Origin: Pseudomonas khavaziana
Lineage (GTDB): Bacteria; Pseudomonadota; Gammaproteobacteria; Pseudomonadales; Pseudomonadaceae
Direction of reading: 5' to 3'
Length of the DNA stretch: 64,000 nt
Assembly: GCF_019145205.1 (NCBI RefSeq)
Contig: NZ_JAHSTT010000010.1
Location: 124,001 to 188,000, forward strand
Of the stretch, positions 34,999 through 42,984 are shown piece after piece. Numbering within the stretch: position 1 is the first letter of the stretch; every line of letters begins with the position of its first letter. A program made the position numbers and the translations under genes. The notes beneath the pieces were generated by a model. It saw only the letters and a list, made by a program, of their open reading frames with translations. It did not search any database and had not been told where the DNA came from.

Positions 34999-35265
34999 TC
35001 AAGCCGCCTGCTGCTCCATGGCTATTGGAGACAGGTAGTTATTGTAGCTGTGGAGCCTAATTCGGTTATGCCGCACGAAGAAGCTGGTCATATCCTGCCT
35101 GGCTTCTTCAACTGTCGTATAACCCTTGGTGGGCACCCGCTCTGACTTGAGTGTCCCGAAGAAACGCTCTGTTGGCGCGTTGTCCCAGCACTGTCCTCTG
35201 CGGCTCATGCTTTGCGTTATCCCATGTTCCAGCAGCTCGGACTGAAAGCGCTGACTGGTGTATTG
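34999..35265 (-). pseudogene. IS3 OrfB, C-terminal piece (split by IS30)
   Basis: The minus strand encodes AQYTSQRFQSELLEHGITQS, MSRRGQCWDNAPTERFFGTL and KSERVPTKGYTTVEEARQDM, ending SPIAMEQQAA. It continues the N-terminal piece at 36712-37233 exactly once IS30 and one copy of its TTG duplication are removed (HSDQGCQYTSQRF). Confidence 0.88.
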
Positions 35266-36711
35266 GGCGGATTCAACCGGTCGTCGCAACACCTTGATCG
35301 AGGTGTTTATGGGACGACCCGCAGGATGGATGCAAAAATTGACGGGCCGGGGAGCGATGCGTTCTCCAGGTGCACCCTCACTTCGTAATGAGATCGAGCG
35401 GCTATTTTGGGTGCAGATTGCGACAGGCATCACAAGCGAAAAGGCAGCACATGCCGTTGGCGTATCAACAGCGGTAGGTACACGCTGGTTTCGTCATCGA
35501 GGCGGGATGCCATTATTCATGTCGAATCACATATCAGGACGATACTTATCGTTTGCAGAGCGAGAAGAGATTGGGCTGCTTCGAGCGCAAAGTGTTGGCG
35601 TTCGTGAGATAGCCCGTCGCCTTGGACGAAGCCCATCGACAATTTCACGGGAGCTGACACGAAATGCTGCTACCCGTTGCGGTCGGCTTGAATATCGAGC
35701 GTCAGTAGCACAATGGAAGGCAGAACTGGTGGCGAAGAGGCCGAAACCAGCGAAGCTGGTCATTAACCCGCGACTGCCAGTACGTACGCGACCGCCTTGA
35801 GGGCAAGGTTCAAGACGCCGATGGTCGTGAGATTTCTGGGCCTCGGCAAGCGCCCTTCAAAGGTCGAAATAAACCGCATCGCAGTGACCGTAAATGGGTC
35901 AATGGCTGGTCGCCTGAACAGATCGCCAACAGGCTCCAGATCGATTTTCCGGATGATGAATCCATGCGCATCTCTCATGAAGCCATATATCAGGCGCTCT
36001 ATATTCAGGGTCGAGGAGCTCTCAAGCGCGAACTGGTGAGCTGCCTGCGCTCAGGACGAGCATTGCGCGTGCCGAGAGCCAGAGCGCAGGCCAAAGCGTG
36101 GGCACACGTCAGCGAGGACGTCATGATCTCCAGTCGCCCTGCTGAGGTAGAAGATCGGGCTGTACCCGGGCATTGGGAGGGCGACCTGATCATCGGTCTG
36201 AACCGGTCAGCGATTGGAACTCTGGTCGAGCGCTCAACTCGATTTACCATGCTCGTCCATCTGCCTCGCGAGAAAGGTTATGGGCTAATTCCTCGCACGA
36301 AGAACGGCCCGGCGCTGGCTGGCTATGGGGCTGTTAGTATGGCCAACGCATTGAAGAAGACGGTGACTGATCTTCCCATCGAGCTATGGCGATCTTTGAC
36401 CTGGGATCGTGGAAAGGAGCTGTCGGATCACGCTCGATTTACCATCGAGTCCGGAGTAAAGGTTTTCTTTGCTGATCCACATAGTCCATGGCAGCGCGGC
36501 ACAAACGAAAATACGAACGGCCTTCTACGGCAATATTTCCCGAAAGGCACTGACCTCTCTCGTTGGAGTGCCCAAGAAATACAGGCGGTAGCTCACGTAC
36601 TTAACATTAGACCTCGAAAAACACTCGGCTGGAAAACACCTGCCGAAGCACTGAATGAGTATCTAAAGTCTGTACAACAATCCAGTGTTGCGACGACCGG
36701 TTGAATCCGCC
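35266..36711 (+). mobile_element. IS30-family element with 3-bp target duplication
   Basis: Perfect 27-bp inverted repeats lie at 35266-35292 and 36685-36711, starting GGCGGATTCAACCGGTCGTC. TTG flanks both sides (35263-35265, 36712-36714). Removing the element restores the interrupted IS3 frame, which proves the borders. Confidence 0.9.
35309..36704 (+). pseudogene. IS30-family transposase, single frameshift
   Basis: Frame one (35309 to about 35770) encodes the N-terminal HTH part: LSFAEREEIGLLRAQSVGVR and IARRLGRSPSTISRELTRNA. A frameshift near 35770 moves the rest to another frame: YVRDRLEGKVQDADGREISG, WSPEQIANRLQIDFPDDESM, RISHEAIYQALYIQGRGALK, then VPGHWEGDLIIG, LTWDRGKELSDHARF and the NENTNGLLRQYFPKGTDLS motif with the catalytic Glu. 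It would be inactive unless the shift is programmed. Confidence 0.85.
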
Positions 36712-37233
36712 TTGGCAGCCTTGATCCGAATGAAACATCAAGCCCCCATGTTTGCCTCGAACCTCCACCGCCATTCTTACCGCCTTGCTAACCAGGTTGG
36801 CGTCGTTGATCAGGGAAAACGCCCAACCAATGATTCGGCGGGCGAACAGATCAATGACCGCTGCCAAGTGATACCAGCGTTTCCCAACCATCAGGCTAGT
36901 AACATCGCCGCACCAGACCTGATTGATTGCGGTTGGCTCAAAGTTACGCTCAAGCAGGTTCTTGGCCACAAATGCTTCGACGCCTCTAGAGCGATATTGA
37001 TGGCGGCGGCGCTGCCTGCTGGCCAGATTTGCCTCCGCCATGAGTTTTCCGGCCAAATGCCGTCCCACCTTGACCTGCTGGGCCTTCAAGTGCTGAGAGA
37101 TCATCCGCGCGCCTGCACTTCCCCGGCTTTCGTCATGCAGTTGCACGACTTTTGCTCTGAGCGCGTCACGCTTGGTATTGGGCGCTGAGCGACGCTTAAG
37201 CCAGTCGTAAAACGCGCTACGGGAAACGCCCAA
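36712..37233 (-). pseudogene. IS3 OrfB, N-terminal piece (split by IS30)
   Basis: The minus strand encodes MGVSRSAFYDWLKRRSAPNT, SRGSAGARMISQHLKAQQVK, INQVWCGDVTSLMVGKRWYH and LAAVIDLFARRIIGWAFSLI, ending at HSDQGCQ where IS30 entered. It holds the first two catalytic Asp residues. It is the first half of the frame that resumes at 35265. Confidence 0.88.
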
Positions 37234-37286
37234 CGCACTGCAAAGCAGGCAGGTCGGATATGAACTCGACTCCCTCAGCTCCTCGA

Positions 37287-37580
37287 TCAGGAAAAACGAT
37301 CGGGATCCGACATCAAGAGAGCCGTAGCCTTTTTTAAGATTTCAGCCTCGGTCTCCAGACGCTTGACCTTGGCTCGCAGCTGCTGCAGCTCTCGCTGTTC
37401 TTCGCTGATTGCCTTGGTACCGGCCACTGGCTGCCCTTTCTGACGCTCTTTACGAACCTGATCAAGCCGTAGGGCCAACCTCTATCGATACACAGACGTC
37501 GGGAACTGAGCAGTTATCATCAAGAACCATGCTTGCAGCACCTTGCTTGAACTCGCGGGTAAAGGTTTTTCGTTCTTGCA
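37287..37580 (-). pseudogene. IS3 OrfA with a small deletion
   Basis: The minus-strand ATG at 37580 starts MQERKTFTREFKQGAASMVL and DDNCSVPDVCVSIEVGPTA, then meets a stop. The next frame resumes LRLDQVRKERQKGQPVAGTK to KKATALLMSDPDRFS. A deletion near 37475 within the usual PTALRRWVDQ motif explains the shift, so OrfA is broken. Confidence 0.8.
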
Positions 37581-37645
37581 TGGAACCTCCTGAATGGGCG
37601 AATCATATCGCCCTTAAGAGGTGTCCGGGATCATTAGGCCAGTTC

Positions 37646-38332
37646 AGGGCCAGACCCTTTGTTCGATGGTTTCTCAGGCACTACGGACGTATCGCTGGGA
37701 TCGGATAGATGACTTCGCTCGACGCTTACGGATGGTCGAGCGCTGCGCATCCTCAAGGTTTGCCGCAAAACAGCGTTCCAGGCTCGCCGCGTGACATTGC
37801 AGCTTATCCGGAACACGTTCGTCAGCGCAGAAAATGAATTTCGTGAGTAATTACGCAGGTTGATGCGATTGCAGTTGATTCGGATGCTGGCCGCGTGGCG
37901 TCCAGATCGTAGCGACGGCTCTTTAAGGTGAGAAGGCCCAGTGTCTCGTTGCTCAGGGCGGTGCTATTGACCCTGTCTAAATCGCCGTCTACAGCATCAT
38001 TCCTTCAGTATTCCCGTACAACGAGCAGTTAAACTGGGACTTCAGCAAAAAAAATTCACACACTCCCGTTTCTTCTACTAGACTCCAAACGCAAGCCCGT
38101 CGAGCACTTGTATGGAAAGGGTCTATTAGATCGATTTCAGTGCTTATAGCGACGCTTAGATTGCGCGATTCAGGTAGGTGGATACATCGATGCCCGCTTC
38201 CGTAATCAGATTGATCGAGAGAAATTTCTTCCTCCTGTGGAGAGCATTCAGCGTCAGAAGAAACCTAAGTTTTCATAGCATGACGAACGCAGAAAATAAA
38301 AATGGATGCAATACGGTTGAAGGGGGTACATC
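37646..38332. other. Non-coding stretch between IS graveyard and injection-system locus
   Basis: About 690 bases with no convincing gene. Short frames lack starts and known motifs. One plus-strand frame without a start (38154-38280, VGGYIDARFRNQIDREKFLP) reads like a protein C-terminus and may be a gene fragment. The right part probably carries the promoter of the gene at 38333. I see no tRNA or clear att site. Confidence 0.4.
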
Positions 38333-38914
38333 GTGCCGCAAGGTCATGGTTATTTACGCAGGCTCACCCAGTCGTTCGATGGGGCAATAATTCCCCAGAG
38401 CACAGCTAAAGCGCCCGCCGACGAGGCGGGCAACGCTTCGCTTTGGCTGGATGGCGAAATTCTTTGCAAGCTTGTGGGTGTCCATCCTACAGCGTTGAAA
38501 TATCGGAAATTTGTTGACCGGCCTGCATGCCCTAACCCTTCGGTGGGCAGGTCGATGAAATGGAGCGGTTCCGATACCGTTGACTTGGTGGTCAACGTTG
38601 TGTCACTGCCGTTGAGTTCGCCCAGCCGGCGCAGCGACCTTTTCGAGGCGATTGATGCGGCCCGGGCTTCTCATGCCGCGGGATATGCGGTCCAGGCATC
38701 TAAACTCTTTCGTCGGGCAGCGGCGTACGCACCACGTGCTGAGAAATCTGACTCCTGCGCCCCTCTCCGTAATGTTTGTTCCTCAGGTAGCCTATACGGG
38801 GCAAGGTCGCTGGCAGGGCGCAACAATAAAACCAGTTCGAATTCTCTTTCACTTCTGTCTCTGTTGGGTCGAAGTTTGCTCATTTATCGCTGTCGTCGCC
38901 AAACCGCCAAGTAG
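38333..38914 (+). CDS. Hypothetical protein with an AlpA/excisionase-like HTH region
   Basis: The 193-residue product starts at GTG 38333, with AGGGGG 8 bases upstream. The segment LDGEILCKLVGVHPTALKYR, then PACPNPSVGRSMKWSGSDTV, resembles AlpA/HTH_17 proteins, where a helix-turn-helix precedes a FPxPV-x-x-G-x-x-x-x-W-x-x-x-D motif. A helical middle (SDLFEAIDAARASHAAGYAV) and a low-complexity basic tail follow. The tail (RNNKTSSNSLSLLSLLGRSL) may be out of frame through an error or decay. Its place 280 bases before the injection-system operon suggests a regulator, but this is inference. Confidence 0.45.
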   Translation: MPQGHGYLRRLTQSFDGAIIPQSTAKAPADEAGNASLWLDGEILCKLVGVHPTALKYRKFVDRPACPNPSVGRSMKWSGSDTVDLVVNVVSLPLSSPSRRSDLFEAIDAARASHAAGYAVQASKLFRRAAAYAPRAEKSDSCAPLRNVCSSGSLYGARSLAGRNNKTSSNSLSLLSLLGRSLLIYRCRRQTAK

Positions 38915-39196
38915 GTGCTAAAAGAGGGCGGTTGCCATGCCAACCTCGGTCACGCCCGATTACTTTATCAGTGTTTTCGTTATCTCGAGTTGGACGACGT
39001 AAGCGCACGATAGTGCTAAGTATTATCATGGCTTTTCAGTATTTGGAATTCGTTCAACTTCGTCCAGATAAGTATGTGTGATTGTCTTATATCTGCGCCA
39101 GTAAAGTGGCGGTATTCGAGCATCAGCGAAGCGCGTTGGTAATAGTCGCAGCGGTATGAGATCGATGATCTGTGTATTCTAAGTATCGGAGTAATA
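38915..39196. promoter_or_regulatory. Probable promoter region of the injection-system operon
   Basis: This 282-base AT-rich gap precedes the first fibre gene and no gene is seen. It is the only long gap before a run of genes on one strand, so the main promoter is expected here. I cannot fix a -35/-10 pair. GGAG at 39188-39191 is the ribosome binding site of the next gene. Confidence 0.4.
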
Positions 39197-39781
39197 ATGA
39201 TGTCACCTCAAAAAAAATCTGCGCCCGCCCCAGCTAAACTGGACGAGGAAAATTGGAGGACCCACTTTCAGGCATGGCGGGTGCCGCGGGCTGCGGATTT
39301 TCAAGCGTTGATTTCGCTGGCGGAAGTTGGGCGACAGGCGGTGGGGTTGGGCGAGGACTTGGCAGTAAGCGGCGATGTGCCGACTGGGCTAAGCGTTGCG
39401 GGTGAAGGCCTGCCGCTCCAGGTGGTGCCGGCGGCGGGCCTTCACATTACTTCGGGTGTGGGGCTTAAGGTAGGTGCAGGTCTCAAGGTGGCGTCGGATG
39501 GGCTATCACTTCAATTGCAAGGCGGTTTAGCGATACTCAATAAGGATGTAACAGTGGCCGCAAGGCTGCCACTGTCGCAAGAGAATGATGCGCTGACCAT
39601 TAAATCTGGAAATGGGGTGGCTGTTCGTGATGATCATGGACTTTCGCTAAAGCTTGCGCCAACCTCGCCATGTCTTACGTTGAGTGACGGCGGGTTGTCG
39701 GTTTGCTGCGCGCCGAATGGCGGGCTGACGGTAATAGATGGGAAGTTGACACTTGATCTTGAGTGGCTGATGGATCAATAG
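39197..39781 (+). CDS. Short tail-fibre protein with adenovirus-shaft-like repeats
   Basis: The 194-residue protein starts with a helical anchor (HFQAWRVPRAADFQALISLA, EVGRQAVGLGEDLAV). It continues with short repeats of alternating hydrophobic residues and glycine, such as GLSVAGEGLPLQV, GLKVASDGLSLQLQ, GLSLKLAP, GGLTVIDGKLTLDL. This is the pattern of the adenovirus fibre shaft, also seen in Afp13/Pvc13 fibres of contractile injection systems. It has no C-terminal head domain. The anchor is shared with the next gene, so both probably bind the same baseplate position. Confidence 0.75.
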   Translation: MMSPQKKSAPAPAKLDEENWRTHFQAWRVPRAADFQALISLAEVGRQAVGLGEDLAVSGDVPTGLSVAGEGLPLQVVPAAGLHITSGVGLKVGAGLKVASDGLSLQLQGGLAILNKDVTVAARLPLSQENDALTIKSGNGVAVRDDHGLSLKLAPTSPCLTLSDGGLSVCCAPNGGLTVIDGKLTLDLEWLMDQ

Positions 39782-39837
39782 TTGCTTAGGGAATGGTGCA
39801 GTTTAACTTTTACAAGCAGGGCTGTGTGAAAGAGATT

Positions 39838-41016
39838 ATGAAAAAAGAAGACTTGTTGGTCAAAAAAATGTCGTTAGCCCAACTCCGAAGCGCCTTTGAA
39901 ACCGGAGCTATTCCAACGGACAGCGATTATGCAGCGCTTATTGCGCGAGCCGATATAGGCCGTCAAGCAGTCGGATTAAGTGAGGATTTGAAAACCGTTA
40001 CGGAGAATCAAACAGGACTGAGTTGGACCGCGAATGGACCCTTGACAATCAAGTTGGCAGCGGACGCGGATGATAAGAGTGGGCTGAAGCTTACGACGGA
40101 AGGTGTTGGGGTTAAAGCTGGGGCGGGCATTCAAGTCGATAAGCAGGGGGTGGCGGTGCGTGCAGTTGGCGCACTCAGTGCTGATGAGCAAGGTCTGCAT
40201 TTAAAACTGGGCCCTGGCTTGGAGTTGGCAGATAATAAGGTTACTTTAAATTTAAAAGATGGATCTGGTTTGGTCTTGGAAGAAAGCGGATTGGCTGTTA
40301 AGTTGGCTGAAATGTCAGGTATGAGTACCGAAAAAGGCCTTAGTCTAATTGTTGACCAAACGTTTCTGGTGCAAAAGACAACAGGTCTGTCCTTAGTCGC
40401 GGAGGTGGTTAAAGAAGCAGTTGATAAAATCGGCGGCGCTTTACAAAAAGCTATCAGCTTGGTGACGACTTATACTATCGATGCTTCACATCCAACGCCT
40501 GAAAAAATTGCTGAATCAACGGTCGCAACCAGATTGCAGAAAACTTTTAGTAATGCGTTGAGGTTGGCTAAAGAAACTCACATTACGTCAAGTCTCAAAG
40601 GATGGGCTGGCAGCATGCAAGCCGAGCTCACTCTGGCCCACTCCTCAGGGCAGTCGGCAATGGTCGATTCGCTGGTGGATGATGCGGAAGCGCGAAAAAG
40701 CATAGAAGATCGGCATATTTATGAAGCGGACGAGGGCAAAGGTTTATTTTTAGCGGTTCGTTCAATTAACGAAATGTCGAAGCCACGCCCAACTAACGCC
40801 ACACTCATTGATGCTGGCGGCTGTATTGTCGCATTTAAAGATAGCACAGCGGCGGTAGCTAATAAGTTGTACGTGGGGTATGGCGGCTACTATTTGAATT
40901 TTGAGGAAGCCTTCCGTAATGTGACGGTGAATGTTACGGATATTAAATTCATATTAATGCCGGGCTGTAAAAATAGTAAAAGTGTACTGTTCAGATTCAC
41001 GTTTCCACCTGCGTAA
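39838..41016 (+). CDS. Long tail-fibre protein (Afp13-like) with distinct tip domain
   Basis: I chose ATG 39838 (MKKEDLLVKK), preceded by AAAGAG, over the in-frame ATG 39793. The 392-residue product shares the anchor with the previous gene (AFETGAIPTDSDYAALIARA, DIGRQAVGLSEDL). Shaft-like repeats follow (GVGVKAGAGIQVDKQGVAV, GLHLKLGPGLELADNKVTL, GLVLEESGLAVKL), then a helical linker (VVKEAVDKIGGALQKAISLV). A C-terminal domain of about 150 residues has no repeat (TYTIDASH to FRFTFPPA). That domain is the candidate receptor-binding tip and sets the target range of the particle. Confidence 0.78.
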   Translation: MKKEDLLVKKMSLAQLRSAFETGAIPTDSDYAALIARADIGRQAVGLSEDLKTVTENQTGLSWTANGPLTIKLAADADDKSGLKLTTEGVGVKAGAGIQVDKQGVAVRAVGALSADEQGLHLKLGPGLELADNKVTLNLKDGSGLVLEESGLAVKLAEMSGMSTEKGLSLIVDQTFLVQKTTGLSLVAEVVKEAVDKIGGALQKAISLVTTYTIDASHPTPEKIAESTVATRLQKTFSNALRLAKETHITSSLKGWAGSMQAELTLAHSSGQSAMVDSLVDDAEARKSIEDRHIYEADEGKGLFLAVRSINEMSKPRPTNATLIDAGGCIVAFKDSTAAVANKLYVGYGGYYLNFEEAFRNVTVNVTDIKFILMPGCKNSKSVLFRFTFPPA

Positions 41017-41154
41017 TATTATACATCCATAGCGGTATGCTTCTAGCTTTTGTAGGCTGAAGATGATGGGTCGGTATGTTGCCGGCGAATTTTAGCGAAC
41101 AGGCATGCAAGCAGGCAGGCTGCGCGCATAACCCTAAACCATGAGGTCAAAAAT

Positions 41155-41613
41155 ATGACAGCGGATACCAAAGCCAAGATCGCAGAGGTTTACCCTCTAG
41201 TCTCGCATCGATTCAAAGTTAAATTGGGCAAAGGAAAATTGGAGGGGCGCTTTAGTAGTGTATCCGGGCTCGAGGTGGGCGTGGAGCTCGTCAAGTATCA
41301 GAACGGTATGGGCGAGCGCTTTCAGCAGCCGGGACAAGAGGGGTTTCCGACGATCACCCTCAAGCGCGGCATTGTGCCTAAACAAAGCGAGCTGTGCGAG
41401 TGGATGGAGGGCGTCGTATTGGGACAGTTTGACAAGCAGGATTTGGATATTTCCCTGCTGGATGCCAAAGATAACGTGAAAGTTACCTGGACGGTGAAGA
41501 ACGCCTTTCCAACAAAACTGACGGGGCCGAGCATGGATGCGACGGGTAATGAGGTCGCGTTTGAAGAACTGACCCTGGCCGGTGATGCGGTGTCGGTGCA
41601 TTACGCGTCGTGA
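41155..41613 (+). CDS. afp1: Afp1/Pvc1-type inner tube protein
   Basis: This is the main inner-tube subunit of the contractile injection system. The 152-residue protein is typical of the T4 gp19-like tube family: FKVKLGKGKLEGRFSSVSGL, EVGVELVKYQNGM, FPTITLKRGIVPKQSELCEW, and GNEVAFEELTLAGDAVSVHY at the end. Hexamers stack to form the tube. GAGG precedes the ATG and the first sheath gene follows after 53 bases. Confidence 0.92.
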   Translation: MTADTKAKIAEVYPLVSHRFKVKLGKGKLEGRFSSVSGLEVGVELVKYQNGMGERFQQPGQEGFPTITLKRGIVPKQSELCEWMEGVVLGQFDKQDLDISLLDAKDNVKVTWTVKNAFPTKLTGPSMDATGNEVAFEELTLAGDAVSVHYAS

Positions 41614-41666
41614 TGCCGTGTGTTATGCGATGCGCATAGCTGCTTAACTTTAAAAAGGAGAGGACC

Positions 41667-42884
41667 ATGGCCAATTACACCGTACCGGGTGTGTACGTAG
41701 AAGAGCCGTTCAAGCTGGCATTGTCGATTCCGTCGGGGGCGACGGCGGTGCCGGTGTTTGCACTGGACACGAAGAACTTCGTCACCACAGAGCCAATGCT
41801 TTCGTCTACTGACAAAATTATAAATTATTTCAATCTCGCTGCTGACGACGTTGCCGTATTCGATACCTGGCTAGATATTCAGGCAAAAATCGTAACCGCG
41901 CCTTTGCCCAACGAGGATGCGCAGACACATGCAAAGAGAGCGGAGGACGTGTTGAACCGCTGCCCACTTTACTTGGCGCTCAAAGCGTATTTCGATAATG
42001 GCGGCGGTCGATGCTATGTCGTGCCGGTCGGCAAGTTACTTGAAAAGGTGCCAGCATTGGATGACGCCACGCTAATCGTTCAAGCGGGTAGCGAGCATGC
42101 GGAGTTTGCCGGGCAAGTAAAAAGTCTTTGCAAGGTGGGCAACTCCTATTTTGCACTATATGACGGACCTAACGATGCCGCGCTGACTTCCACAACCGCG
42201 AACGATGCGGGGAGCCGATATGACGCTAATGCGTTCGCTGCAGTATATTACCCGTGGCTGCAAATGTCGGTGCCAAAGGTAGCCACAGCCGAAGGCAGCG
42301 ATTGGGTGGATGTACCGCCCAGCGCCGTCATGGCCGGCATTTATTGCACGGTAGACCGTGATCGTGGCGTATGGAAGGCGCCGGCCAATGTGCAAATCGG
42401 TGGGGGGTTGCGACCGAAATATCAGGTGCCCGATGCGGTTGATGGGCCGCTCAATGCCCCCGGAGGTGGACATGCGATTAACGTTATTCGCTCCTTCCGC
42501 GGCGCGGGGACGCTAGTTTGGGGGGCACGTACTTTGAAATCCGACAGCGATACCTGGCGCTACGTCCCGGTGCGTCGGCTGTTTTGCGCCGCCGAGCGTG
42601 ATATCCGCACGGCAATGAGCACAGCGCTGTTCGAGCCGAACAGCCAACCGACCTGGGAACAGGTGCGCAGCGCGGTGACCAGTTACCTGCATCGACTGTG
42701 GCAGCAAGGTGCATTGATGGGTGATACACCGCAGCAGGCGTATTTCGTACAAGTGGGGTTGGGTACGACCATGTCGGCAGACGATGTAAACCAGGGCAAG
42801 ATGATTGTGAAGGTGGGAATGGCGGCGGTACGCCCGGCCGAGTTCATTATTTTGCAGCTAACCCAAGACGTTGCACCGGCTTAA
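41667..42884 (+). CDS. afp2: Afp2/Pvc2-type sheath protein
   Basis: The 405-residue protein is a contractile sheath subunit: start YTVPGVYVEEPFKLALSIPS, SVMAGIYCTVDRDRGVWKAP-type domain (AVMAGIYCTVDRDRGVWKAP), RAGTLVWGARTL-type strand, and RRLFCAAERDIRTAMSTALF with ROLE in the conserved C-terminal core ending GMAAVRPAEFIILQLTQDV. This is one of three sheath paralogues. The most compact of the three, it probably forms most of the sheath. AGGAG lies before the ATG. Confidence 0.92.
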   Translation: MANYTVPGVYVEEPFKLALSIPSGATAVPVFALDTKNFVTTEPMLSSTDKIINYFNLAADDVAVFDTWLDIQAKIVTAPLPNEDAQTHAKRAEDVLNRCPLYLALKAYFDNGGGRCYVVPVGKLLEKVPALDDATLIVQAGSEHAEFAGQVKSLCKVGNSYFALYDGPNDAALTSTTANDAGSRYDANAFAAVYYPWLQMSVPKVATAEGSDWVDVPPSAVMAGIYCTVDRDRGVWKAPANVQIGGGLRPKYQVPDAVDGPLNAPGGGHAINVIRSFRGAGTLVWGARTLKSDSDTWRYVPVRRLFCAAERDIRTAMSTALFEPNSQPTWEQVRSAVTSYLHRLWQQGALMGDTPQQAYFVQVGLGTTMSADDVNQGKMIVKVGMAAVRPAEFIILQLTQDVAPA

Positions 42885-42984
42885 CCTGAACATGCGATCT
42901 AAAAAAATCACCGCGGCGGGGACGTGTGTGTTTTGAGCACGTGCTTGCCGAACGAGCGGCAGCCGTCCAACAAGAGGTTCCAAA

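Larger units (their letters stand above)
34966..37641 (-). mobile_element. Second IS3-family element, interrupted by IS30
   Basis: Ends are TGGTCAAGTTTTTCCGGACG (34966) and, on the other strand, TGGCCTAATGATCCCGGACA (37641 inward). GTTC flanks both sides (34962-34965 and 37642-37645), the likely target duplication. The element reads on the minus strand: orfA near 37580, orfB split by IS30. It truncates the first IS3 copy. Confidence 0.75.

Noticed and set aside
38154..38280. Short plus-strand frame VGGYIDARFRNQIDREKFLP
   Set aside because: It has no start codon and a stop directly upstream. At best it is a gene fragment, so it is not listed as a gene.
39107..39122. GG-N10-GC motif before the first fibre gene as a sigma-54 promoter
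   Set aside because: TGGCGGTATTCGAGCA keeps the spacing but matches the -12 box poorly, and there is no palindromic enhancer upstream. Chance matches of GG-N10-GC are common.
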